Shown in pieces: positions 1 through 7,222 of a stretch of DNA of 64,000 bases (position 1 is its first letter; each line of letters opens with the position of its first letter). Origin of the DNA: Bacteroides graminisolvens DSM 19988 = JCM 15093 (lineage in GTDB: Bacteria > Bacteroidota > Bacteroidia > Bacteroidales > Bacteroidaceae); NCBI RefSeq assembly GCF_000428125.1, contig NZ_ATZI01000014.1, forward strand, positions 1 to 64,000. Reading direction: 5' to 3'. Made by a program: the position numbers and the translations under genes. A model generated the notes under the pieces. That model was not told the origin of the DNA, did no database searches, and saw nothing but the letters and a program-made list of their open reading frames with translations.

Positions 1-242
1 TACCACCTGCGTTTCTTTATATAAAGGATACAGCTCCGTCCACGCATGGGATAATCATGCATACGAACTTCCTCATAGAACCCTTTGCTTTCAAGCTTAT
101 CCTGTTGATATTCTTCAGGAGGATTATTTTTCTCCTCAAAATAGATTTCAACTTTATCGGCAAGTTCATTGAAACGAACCATGTTGAAGTAATCAAACAT
201 GCCATCGGGAAAGATAAAACGAAGGAAGATATCGTAATTCAT
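1..242 (-). CDS. ISAon1-type transposase N-terminal region protein (3'-partial)
   Basis: An ATG at 242-240 on the minus strand opens a frame that runs uninterrupted off the left edge, giving 80 residues. The product begins MNYDIFLRFIFPDG and continues with KVEIYFEEKN, KLESKGFYEEV and ending near YIKKRRW. This pattern (hydrophobic N-terminus, acidic EEKN, the LESKGF motif, a basic end) matches from memory the short N-terminal-region proteins encoded upstream of the main ISL3-type transposase ORF in ISAon1-like elements of Bacteroidetes. In that family this small protein precedes the DDE transposase, which would lie left of this window. The C-terminus is missing only because of the window edge. 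Confidence 0.75.
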   Translation of the reverse strand, partial: MNYDIFLRFIFPDGMFDYFNMVRFNELADKVEIYFEEKNNPPEEYQQDKLESKGFYEEVRMHDYPMRGRSCILYIKKRRW

Positions 243-284
243 AAGTTTTTGGGCCAAAGATAAAGATTATCAATCAAAGCCCCT
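1..284 (-). mobile_element. End of an ISL3-type (ISAon1-like) insertion sequence, truncated by window edge
   Basis: The interval holds the start of a transposase N-terminal-region gene reading leftward off the window, plus about 40 bp of upstream DNA. A plausible element end lies near 280-284 (minus-strand GGGCTTTG), but the partner inverted repeat and the target duplication are outside the window, so the boundary is a guess. It abuts a beta-barrel gene that has no proper start, which fits insertion or deletion at this junction. Confidence 0.5.
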
Positions 285-318
285 CAGGATTTCGGTATGA
301 TCCTTCGGAAAGCCAGCT

Positions 319-855
319 ATGTATAACATTTCATTGATAGTTGACGGTAGTGAAAAACAGATCGAATCGTGGAAGGCAACATGTAGTGCATTACTAATTC
401 TCAAAAAAACTACCACTAGCACTTTATCTGCCGGTTTATCATTAAATTATGATGCAACCGCATTAGCGCCCGTAATCCCTATATTAAGCTGGCAACAAAA
501 ATTAAGCAGAAAATGGAGTTTGATAGCTATATTACCGCAACGAATTTCTTTATTAAATGACACGGGCAAAAACGGTAGAATCTCATTATCAAGCGAACTC
601 AGAACAAATCAATTTTATCTTTACCCCGAAAAAGAAAAATATAAAGACAGTTATAACTACAGAGAAATACTTATCCAGTCGGGAATAACCTATGAACACA
701 ATTTCCAACCCGTTATTGTATATATAAAAACCGGCATAACTCAAATGATAAATTCCAAAATAGTTGAAACCGGGAAGAAAATGAGTGAACACATATTATC
801 TTTTAATCAGGACCCTGCATTTTTTCTTAGTATTGGTATATCACTTAATCCTTAA
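319..855 (+). pseudogene. 5'-truncated outer-membrane beta-barrel protein, C-terminal part
   Basis: The 178-residue frame has no signal peptide. It consists of alternating amphipathic strands (around LSAGLSLNYD, KWSLIAILPQRISL, SGITYEHNFQPVIVYIKTGI) and ends in FFLSIGISLNP, a typical outer-membrane barrel C-terminus. I read it as the C-terminal portion of a beta-barrel protein, possibly of the DUF6268 group. The same frame meets a stop at 298-300, immediately beside the IS end, so the 5' part was probably lost by insertion or deletion. The ATG at 319 may just be an internal methionine. It sits 12 bp before the next gene. Function is not inferable beyond outer-membrane location of the parent protein. 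Confidence 0.6.
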
Positions 856-867
856 AACCATCATAAC

Positions 868-1425
868 ATGAATAACGTCGTAGACTTACATACCCTGAGC
901 CACCAAATACACAGAGAAAACATATTAAATCTTAAAAGCCACTTTTTTGTACAATTTCGATATAAGATGTTTCTCATAAATTCTATACATAAGGCAATTA
1001 AAGCTAATAAAAAACAGAAATTTAGCAGTAAAAGTAATTTTAAGGAATTTGAGAACGAGCATCATTTTAATAAAAAATCATTTATACTTAGTTTCGACCT
1101 ATTCATAAAAAACAGTATGGAAGACCATTTGGCATGCGCTATTATTTGCTTGCTACATTGGGCTGGAAACAAACACCTCAACTTAATTAATATAAATCCA
1201 CTGTTTTTAAATAGTTCTATAGCCCTTGAGACACAGAGTTACATGCAAAAATCATCCTTCTCGCAAGAATTAGATTACGCATTAAATATCTTTTTATGCA
1301 AATCAGAAAGTCTACAAGAAAAAATAAGAAACACAATTATATGTTTGTTAGTTATATCTTATAAAAATAACATTGACATTTCATGGCACATACGTACCCG
1401 AATAAAATATGAGCAATTAACTTAA
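868..1425 (+). CDS. Hypothetical protein with a MazG-like helical signature
   Basis: The protein has 185 residues and is AT-rich and Lys/Asn-rich. The segment around residues 87-110 (KNSMEDHLACAIICLLHWAG, then NKHLNL) resembles the ED-E-LAD-II-LLDLAG...NIDL helix of MazG-like nucleotide pyrophosphohydrolases. The C-terminal NIDISWHIRTRIKYEQL resembles the IDIEKHIxLKMxYN tail of the same proteins. The acidic metal-binding residues expected in the first helices are not evident (IHKAIKANKKQKF stands where a SEISEALEADRKGK-type helix is expected), so catalysis is doubtful. It may be a decayed or very divergent homologue. It follows the truncated barrel gene by 12 bp. The family call is by eye and weak. 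Confidence 0.4.
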   Translation: MNNVVDLHTLSHQIHRENILNLKSHFFVQFRYKMFLINSIHKAIKANKKQKFSSKSNFKEFENEHHFNKKSFILSFDLFIKNSMEDHLACAIICLLHWAGNKHLNLININPLFLNSSIALETQSYMQKSSFSQELDYALNIFLCKSESLQEKIRNTIICLLVISYKNNIDISWHIRTRIKYEQLT

Positions 1426-1439
1426 ATAGGTAATACTAT

Positions 1440-1823
1440 TTAGTTCTTTATCACCTCATTATATCTGCCCCAGACCTGTGATTTACTTATAAGTCCTTTA
1501 CTTGCCTTTATTTCCAGTTTTCCATTTGTAAGGAGGTTAGCCTTACAATTCACCGTTTTATTTCCTTTTATAATGTGTATAATACCATTATTATAAGCTC
1601 CCTCACCAGCAGAAACTAGTTGCGTAATTTGCTTCCGACCAATTACATCCGAATTCTCAGCTTTCCGAATAATAGCATCATACGCTGAACCATTCTTCAC
1701 AAATTCAATGATGCGAGTTTTGTCCTCGTTAATCCATTTGCCTAAAATCTTATCACCGGAAACTTGGGCAGAGACTTTTACGCCTATTAGTATTATGACC
1801 AAAGCAAAAAATAATCTTTTCAT
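1440..1823 (-). CDS. DUF2147-type small secreted protein
   Basis: I chose the internal ATG at 1823-1821, which gives 127 residues starting MKRLFFALVIILIGVKVSAQ, a clear Sec signal peptide cleaved after SAQ. The 27 upstream in-frame residues look like untranslated leader. The mature part (GDKILGKWINEDKTRIIEF, then Y.A.I.KAEN, then a lipocalin-like beta pattern ending QVWGRY) fits DUF2147, a small periplasmic beta-barrel-like domain of unknown function common in Bacteroidetes. It is monocistronic and divergent from the AraC-type gene at 2013. Confidence 0.7.
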   Translation of the reverse strand: MKRLFFALVIILIGVKVSAQVSGDKILGKWINEDKTRIIEFVKNGSAYDAIIRKAENSDVIGRKQITQLVSAGEGAYNNGIIHIIKGNKTVNCKANLLTNGKLEIKASKGLISKSQVWGRYNEVIKN

Positions 1824-2000
1824 ATTTTCTATGTTTACTTGTTTGAAAACAAATATAGAATGAAAAAACGGTTCAAAAAAGTCATTTCTGTGTGAAATGG
1901 ACATATTGGCAGTTCAACTGCCCTACTCATCCACATTCGCTATCTTAACTCAAATCTTAGTTAAAATTTCGAATTTAAACTGCAAATATCACATTATTCG

Positions 2001-2008
2001 TATCTTTG
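2001..2008 (+). promoter_or_regulatory. -7 promoter element for the AraC-type gene
   Basis: TATCTTTG is an exact match to the Bacteroidetes -7 consensus TAnnTTTG. It ends only 5 bp before the ATG at 2013, so the transcript may be nearly leaderless, or translation may begin further in. No good -33 TTG is visible. Confidence 0.55.
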
Positions 2009-2012
2009 AGCC

Positions 2013-2813
2013 ATGTTAAAGGAGTACACCATTAAAGATATATGCCCTGCGTTATCTAAGCAGGTATTAAATTACGTTTGTCCGCTTGAAAAAATAGATC
2101 AAATCGGTTTAGCATGGCCCCATAAACGAAATTTTTATTCCATCACCTGGTTCACGGAAGGAAATGGAACAGCCATTATTGACTTCGCAGAATATTCCAT
2201 TCAACCCAACAGAATATTCCTTACCTCACCGGAGCAAATACACAACCGCCTGTATAGCAATGACGCAAAAGGCTACGTACTTATGTTCGACAAAGCAGTA
2301 GCTGCGCAGCTGGGAATAGCCGTTCATTCACCCTATATAGACCTCAGCTGCGAGAAAACTCCGTTATTAAAACTGGTCATTGAGAATATGATTAATAAAA
2401 ACGTAACTTCAGGCATTGAGATTGACCTATCTTATTTTTATTCCCTCATCTCAGAAGATATTCATGAAGTTGAAACCGATCATAAGGAAAAAAGCACCCT
2501 GCTGAGTCAATTTAAAGAACTGATTCTTTCCAAAAACATCAAGTTTCAATCAATGGAACAATACGCCAACAGCCTGCAAGTATCACTGGCCTCCCTCAAC
2601 GATCTATGTCACAAGTTTGCAGGAAGCTCCGCCAAGCAATTTCTTCTGGAACTTAAAATAGCCGAAGCCAAACGCCTTTTAGTGTACAGTCAATTGAGCG
2701 TCAGCACCATTGCCTACCACCTCGGCTTTGAAGACCCCTCTTACTTTTCGCGTATATTCAAGAAAAAAGTCATCCTCTCCCCTTCTGTCTTTCTGGAAAA
2801 ATTTCGCCAATAA
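2013..2813 (+). CDS. AraC-family transcriptional regulator
   Basis: The protein has 266 residues. The N-terminal half (to about residue 150) is a cupin-like sensor domain with FYSITWFTEGNGTAIIDF and PNRIFLTSPEQIH. Residues about 165-266 form the double helix-turn-helix of the AraC/XylS family: the first HTH around SMEQYANSLQVSLASLNDLCHKF, and the second STIAYHLGFEDPSYFSRIFKK followed by SPSVF-EKFR, which is the family signature. It should be a cytoplasmic DNA-binding regulator. The nitronate monooxygenase 100 bp downstream on the same strand has its own promoter-like sequence and is a candidate target. The ligand is unknown. Confidence 0.9.
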   Translation: MLKEYTIKDICPALSKQVLNYVCPLEKIDQIGLAWPHKRNFYSITWFTEGNGTAIIDFAEYSIQPNRIFLTSPEQIHNRLYSNDAKGYVLMFDKAVAAQLGIAVHSPYIDLSCEKTPLLKLVIENMINKNVTSGIEIDLSYFYSLISEDIHEVETDHKEKSTLLSQFKELILSKNIKFQSMEQYANSLQVSLASLNDLCHKFAGSSAKQFLLELKIAEAKRLLVYSQLSVSTIAYHLGFEDPSYFSRIFKKKVILSPSVFLEKFRQ

Positions 2814-2916
2814 GCATTAAAACGCCAGAAAGTACCTATAATAGGCAAAAAAGTCCTACTTGTGTTCATGCTCCAACTACTACCTTTATGCCATAATTGT
2901 GAGACATATTTCAAGT

Positions 2917-3981
2917 ATGATGAAATCGTTTTTTATTGGAAATTTAGAAGTTAAACTCCCCATAGTACAAGGTGGAATGGGAGTTGGAGTATCTCTTTCG
3001 GGGCTGGCATCGGCCGTTGCAAATGAAGGAGGAGTAGGAGTTATATCGTGTGCCGGATTAGGATTAATCCACAAAGGACACGGTGATTTTCTCCAAAATT
3101 GCATTTGGGGTTTGCAAGAAGAGTTGCGCATAGCCCGAGAAAAGACCACAGGAATAATCGGAGTCAACATCATGGTAGCCCTATCAAACTTTGCAGATAT
3201 GGCACGCACTGCCATAGCCGAGAAAGCAGATATAATCTTTGCCGGCGCCGGGCTGCCACTAGACTTGCCCCTTTACAAAACCGCCGACAGTGAAACCAAA
3301 TTAGTACCTATCGTATCGTCGGCCCGTGCCGCCAAAGTAATCTGCGAAAAATGGTACCTAAATTATAACTACCTGCCCGATGCCATAGTGGTAGAAGGCC
3401 CTAAAGCCGGCGGTCACCTCGGATTTAAAAAAGATCAAATCTTCAACGAATCATTTTCACTGGAAGAAATCCTACCCGGAGTCATTGAAATAGCAAATTC
3501 ATACAAGGAAATCAAACAGATACCCGTTATTGCAGCCGGAGGCATATCAACCGGAAGTGACATCTCTCGCCTGATCAATCTTGGAGTTTCGGGCGTACAA
3601 ATGGGATCCATCTTCGTTACCACTTACGAATGTGATGCTGCCGATGCGTTCAAACAAGCATACATTTCAGCCAAGAAAGAAGACATACAAATTATAAACA
3701 GCCCTGTAGGTATGCCGGGCCGCGCCATTAACAGTGCGTTTATGGAAAGAGTATGTGCAGGATTGGAAACTCCCAAAAATTGCCCTGTGCACTGCATTAA
3801 GACCTGCGATTACACCAAAAGTCCTTACTGCATTATACGAGCATTGTACAACGCCTACAAGGGCGACATGCAAAAAGGATATACTTTTGCCGGTGCAAAC
3901 GCTTATTTAGCTAAAAAGATAAGCAGCGTCAAAGAGATTGTGTCAATTCTAAAAGCAGAGTTTAATGTTGCAAATGCATAA
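2917..3981 (+). CDS. Nitronate monooxygenase family flavoprotein
   Basis: An FMN-dependent TIM-barrel enzyme of the nitronate monooxygenase/2-nitropropane dioxygenase family, which oxidises alkyl nitronates; FabK-type enoyl reductases share the fold. Visible motifs are PIVQGGMGVGVS near the N-terminus, EGPKAGGHLG with the active-site His, AAGGISTG and GVQMGSIFV of the phosphate-binding part. I start at ATG 2917 (MMKSFFIGN..., 354 residues) because a TAnnTTT-like promoter element (about 2883-2890) lies between the upstream ATG at 2860 and this one. The C-terminal part carries a cysteine cluster (NCPVHCIKTC followed by PYC), suggesting a metal or redox site not needed in the minimal family. Exact substrate unknown. 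Confidence 0.85.
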   Translation: MMKSFFIGNLEVKLPIVQGGMGVGVSLSGLASAVANEGGVGVISCAGLGLIHKGHGDFLQNCIWGLQEELRIAREKTTGIIGVNIMVALSNFADMARTAIAEKADIIFAGAGLPLDLPLYKTADSETKLVPIVSSARAAKVICEKWYLNYNYLPDAIVVEGPKAGGHLGFKKDQIFNESFSLEEILPGVIEIANSYKEIKQIPVIAAGGISTGSDISRLINLGVSGVQMGSIFVTTYECDAADAFKQAYISAKKEDIQIINSPVGMPGRAINSAFMERVCAGLETPKNCPVHCIKTCDYTKSPYCIIRALYNAYKGDMQKGYTFAGANAYLAKKISSVKEIVSILKAEFNVANA

Positions 3982-3984
3982 CTA

Positions 3985-4021
3985 AAAAAATACGGACTGA
4001 TTGAACAGCCCGTATTTTTTT
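3985..4021. terminator. Bidirectional intrinsic terminator
   Basis: An A-run plus TACGG (to 3995) pairs with CCGTA plus a T-run (4010-4020) around a short loop. It lies between two convergent genes and is usable on both strands. Confidence 0.7.
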
Positions 4022-4059
4022 ATACACTTTATAAGATTAAATCTGTACTCTTAGGAAAG

Positions 4060-6162
4060 CTACTCTTTTTTCACCACAAAATAAACTTTTCCCTCACTGC
4101 ATCGTCGTGAAATAACACCAATGCGGGTGAGCAAACGACCAAAGTGCACAATCTTACCGGTGCTGAGGCGCAAGGCACTCTTGCGGCGAATGTGTTCCAA
4201 TATGCCCACGGCAAGCAACCACTCGCCTTCTTCGTTCTTATTGGCGGGACGAAAATATTGCTGAAACAATTCTTCCAAGGGTGATACTTCCTGAAAATCT
4301 TGGTTGTGTGTGGTAACAAGTTGCTCTTCTTCGCGGTCAAACCAATAGCGTTCACCACCATAAATGGCGGCAAGGGCCTGCGAATAGAGCTGTTCGTAGT
4401 GTATGGGGCGACTCAAATCAATCACATCCGTCACTTCGATGCAGATGAAACGACGGCTACCCGATGTGTCGGTCAGCAGGTCTTTGTGGTTGCTGGTACC
4501 AATAAAAGAGGCGTAGCGACGAAGTTCCTGCACGCTGCGACCGTGGGGGCGACGGGTTTTCACCACCGGTGCCTGGAGTATGTGCTTCAAAAAGGCTTGC
4601 TGGTTGGTGGTAATTTGATCGAACTCGTCAATATTAATCAAGCCAAAGCGATTCAAAAACAGTTCGGCATCACGCTTACGCCCGAAATCAATGCTGTCTG
4701 TGTAATATTGTCTCAACTCGGGAGGCATGATGGACAAGCAAAAAGTCGACTTCTTGGACCCTTGCGGACCAACCAACAAGGGCGATGTGCTATTTGCGTG
4801 AGTATTGCTATACCCTCTCCAATGGGCTACCATGCTGAGAAACCAACGGTAAAACAAGTCGCGCCAGAAAGGGTTGTTGCAGGGAACAGCATCGGCCAGC
4901 TCGCGAATGCGGTCGCGTCCGTCCCACCGGGGTAGGTCGCAAAGGTATTCTTCTATGGGCTTAAACACAGGTACAGCATCCGAGTACAAGTAGCGTTTCA
5001 CATCCCTGTCCCACACTTTGAGTCCTTCTTTCATCGCATTAAAAGCAATGCTGTTGAGCACACGCTCCGTTATAGGCTTGAAACTGAAACAAAAGGTGTT
5101 TCGTTCGCGATACTCCACTTCGCCCATCTGGTTGTTGTAACGCAATTCGTACCGTCTTTTCATAAACTCTTCGGTGGCTATGGCCAGCGCCATCTCGGGG
5201 TTGATGCAGGGTTTGCTGCCAAAAGGGGTACGGGCAATCTCATACGTATTGCGCAGCGTGGTGCGTATCAGCAATTCTTGTTCTTCCTCTCTGTAATGGT
5301 AGTAAGTCCACCGCACGGCATCGTCTTCGGGTATGCCCGAGTTATAACAATTCGTGCCTAGGCGAACCAGCAAAGCTTTGAACTCCTCCTCTCCTTCCTC
5401 GCTGCTCTGTCCTTTCAGTGCATCACTCAGTGCGTTGTCAAACAATAGCGAAAGGGTATGATAACTGCTGTAACCCGGCAGCATGCGCTTCATCGGCTCC
5501 GGTTCCGAGGTCACGGCTTCTTTGTAACTCAATTCGGCAGGCATCTCCAGCGGTTGCTGCAACACCAACGGCTGAGCCTGAGGCGAGTAGAACGGTTCGG
5601 CATCGAACGTGAAGCGGCAGGCTCTGTCAATCACCGGCTCTTTCATTTCGATTGGGAAGCTCAGCATAGGCTGATAGATGCGGTATGCCTGTCGGTAAGC
5701 GTGGGCGTGAAACAGTTCCATGTCACGCCGGGTATCGGGCAAACTGCCGTCGGGCCGTTGAAAACGCACCCATATCTTCACACTTCGTCCGCTCGACCCG
5801 GTAAAGGCCAGCAATGTCTGAGGCAAATCGGCCACGGTTTGTTTCACCATGCGTGCTTCGTGCTCGCCCGCCAGATCATTGACTTCGAGCTGCACCACTC
5901 CGTTGTAACCGGTTTGTTGAATAACGCCCTTGACTTTTCGATAAGTCGCGGCAGGAATTATTTGTGGAATCTTTTGCACGCAAAACGCTTGTTCACCTTT
6001 TCGGGCGTACTTCAGTTCGTATCGCATGTCATCTATCAAGTCCTTGGATTTCTTTTCACAGAGAAGCTGAACAAGTTCGTCCAGCATCAGTACACGACAA
6101 GTCTTAGTTTTGCCGTTGTCTTTTATATGTGTTATCTTCAAACGGTATATTTTTAAGGTCAA
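4060..6162 (-). CDS. BT4734/VapE-type primase-helicase-like protein
   Basis: The protein has 700 residues. Residues about 40-180 resemble the BT4734-like N-terminal domain, with an AFTGSSGRSVKIWVRF segment (119-134) reminiscent of primase-polymerase folds. Residues about 380-600 are a VapE-type P-loop ATPase: Walker A GPQGSKKST at 465-473 (Lys-Lys in place of Gly-Lys), Walker B LINIDEFD at 508-515, and GTSNHKDLLTDTSGSRRF at 555-572. The C-terminal 100 residues correspond to the extra domain usual in the Bacteroides family. The start is uncertain: the frame opens with TTG at 6162 and has no ATG before residue 26. Relatives replicate phage, satellite or plasmid-like elements, but here no integrase, capsid or HU partner flanks it. 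It is preceded by iteron-like DNA (6236-6782). Confidence 0.8.
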   Translation of the reverse strand: MTLKIYRLKITHIKDNGKTKTCRVLMLDELVQLLCEKKSKDLIDDMRYELKYARKGEQAFCVQKIPQIIPAATYRKVKGVIQQTGYNGVVQLEVNDLAGEHEARMVKQTVADLPQTLLAFTGSSGRSVKIWVRFQRPDGSLPDTRRDMELFHAHAYRQAYRIYQPMLSFPIEMKEPVIDRACRFTFDAEPFYSPQAQPLVLQQPLEMPAELSYKEAVTSEPEPMKRMLPGYSSYHTLSLLFDNALSDALKGQSSEEGEEEFKALLVRLGTNCYNSGIPEDDAVRWTYYHYREEEQELLIRTTLRNTYEIARTPFGSKPCINPEMALAIATEEFMKRRYELRYNNQMGEVEYRERNTFCFSFKPITERVLNSIAFNAMKEGLKVWDRDVKRYLYSDAVPVFKPIEEYLCDLPRWDGRDRIRELADAVPCNNPFWRDLFYRWFLSMVAHWRGYSNTHANSTSPLLVGPQGSKKSTFCLSIMPPELRQYYTDSIDFGRKRDAELFLNRFGLINIDEFDQITTNQQAFLKHILQAPVVKTRRPHGRSVQELRRYASFIGTSNHKDLLTDTSGSRRFICIEVTDVIDLSRPIHYEQLYSQALAAIYGGERYWFDREEEQLVTTHNQDFQEVSPLEELFQQYFRPANKNEEGEWLLAVGILEHIRRKSALRLSTGKIVHFGRLLTRIGVISRRCSEGKVYFVVKKE

Positions 6163-6183
6163 TCAACGTGATTTTTCCGGCCA

Positions 6184-6191
6184 TAAAGATA
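6184..6191 (-). promoter_or_regulatory. Probable -7 element of the VapE-type gene
   Basis: On the minus strand the sequence reads TATCTTTA, one mismatch from TAnnTTTG, 22 bp before the TTG start. A TTTG lies about 21 bp further upstream. This places the iteron-like repeats immediately upstream of the promoter. Confidence 0.4.
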
Positions 6192-6235
6192 CACATTTCT
6201 CTTCACAAAAACCAAACAAATAATTTAATATTCTC

Positions 6236-6332
6236 TAGTTTGGCCGATTTTTAGTCCTTAGTTTGGCCGACTTACATTATCGAATTTGGCTAAGAAGCTC
6301 TACGCTAAGCAAATTGGCTAGGCAAACTAAGC
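6236..6332. repeat. Iteron-like cluster of TTTGGC repeats at 23-bp spacing
   Basis: TAGTTTGGCCGA occurs exactly at 6236-6247 and 6259-6270. The core TTTGGC recurs at 6239, 6262 and 6285, exactly 23 bp apart, with a weaker ATTGGC at 6313. An inverted copy (GGCAAACTAAG) lies at 6321-6331. The spacing is close to two DNA turns, as in plasmid iterons. It is directly upstream of the VapE-type gene. Confidence 0.7.
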
Positions 6333-6350
6333 CATTTCCTTTTTATATAC

Positions 6351-6444
6351 AGTTCGTCCCCGCTACCTGTGACGAATGTCCCCGCATGCGGGGCTATGAG
6401 TCACCGCATGCGGGGACGAATGGAACGGGTATGCGTGACGAACT
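6351..6444. repeat. Phased palindromic array, about 22-bp period
   Basis: The perfect palindrome CCCCGCATGCGGGG lies at 6380-6393 and CCGCATGCGG at 6404-6413, with centres 22 bp apart. GACGAATG occurs at 6371 and 6415 (44 bp apart) and GACGAACT at 6437 (22 bp further). Outer arms pair as well: TTCGTCCCCGC 6353-6363 with GCGGGGACGAA 6410-6420, and AGTTCGTC 6351-6358 with GACGAACT 6437-6444. It is strikingly GC-rich against AT-rich flanks and could extrude a cruciform or bind an array of dimers. Confidence 0.75.
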
Positions 6445-6664
6445 AGTTGTCGGCAGAAAAGGGCTTAGTATCCGGTAAGTTTAGAACAACTTTATTCAAA
6501 AACGAATCAACGCAAAAACACATCGAAGCAACCAAGTATATGCCTTAAACGAAGAACTATGAGGTCATAACAAGGACTTTTTTCATCAAAAACACTCGAA
6601 ATAGGCGAAACATCGTCGCTTTTTTAGTTAAATTGGAGTTAATGAATCTATAGACTTAGTTAAA

Positions 6665-6782
6665 AGTGATAGATAGTGAGGGTAAAACTGTTAATTTAGT
6701 GGTAGACATTTTTTACTATCACTCCTCTGCATAGCCTATTGACAAGGGATTTCAAGTAGGTTAGTGAGGGTAAGTGAGGGTA
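6665..6782. repeat. 10-bp tandem repeats AGTGAGGGTA
   Basis: AGTGAGGGTA occurs at 6675-6684 and as a perfect tandem pair at 6763-6772 and 6773-6782. AGTGATAGAT (6665-6674) abuts the first copy in the same register, and a related inverted TACTATCACT lies near 6714-6723. Nothing else in the 6163-7222 gap looks coding; I see no recognisable feature in 6783-7061. Confidence 0.75.
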
Positions 6783-7061
6783 AACCACATTTTTTTTCTC
6801 TGGGAGGAAGGTCGTATAAACGTGCAAGCAGAAAATGTCTCGTTTTTACAATGGCACAAACAATCAATGTTTTATATTCGTGGCGCCAAGTTACACATAA
6901 TTGTCGGGCAATGTAAATAAATCATAAAAAAAGAGGGCGGAGTGTGATTTATCAGAAGTTAAATACGACAAACGGAACAAAGAGAAACAGAAAGCCGTTA
7001 ACCAAGGCAAAAAAAAATTAATATTACGCGTTAAGAAGTTACAAGTTATACTTTATTATGC

Positions 7062-7069
7062 TACATTTG
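7062..7069 (+). promoter_or_regulatory. -7 promoter element of the RND efflux operon
   Basis: TACATTTG matches TAnnTTTG. It predicts a 5' leader of about 150 nt before the ATG at 7223. The leader is AT-rich and no structured regulator was recognised in it. Confidence 0.5.
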
Positions 7070-7222
7070 CACGCAAAAACTAGTATATATAAAAAAGTTT
7101 TCTTTAAATTATTAAATCATGAATAGGATAGCATGTTAACTTTATGGGGTATTTTGAAAACACAAAAACAAAACATACGTTATTAATATTAGTCCAGAAT
7201 TATACAATACACTTAAGAAAGT

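Noticed and set aside
57..263. 68-codon plus-strand frame at the left edge
   Set aside because: It is antisense to the recognisable transposase N-terminal region gene.
5458..6156. 232-codon plus-strand frame opposite the VapE-type gene
   Set aside because: Shadow frame of a well-supported minus-strand gene; same for the frame at 4300-4935.
6263..6478. 71-codon frame across the repeat arrays
   Set aside because: It runs through palindromic and iteron-like DNA, with no start signal or protein-like composition.
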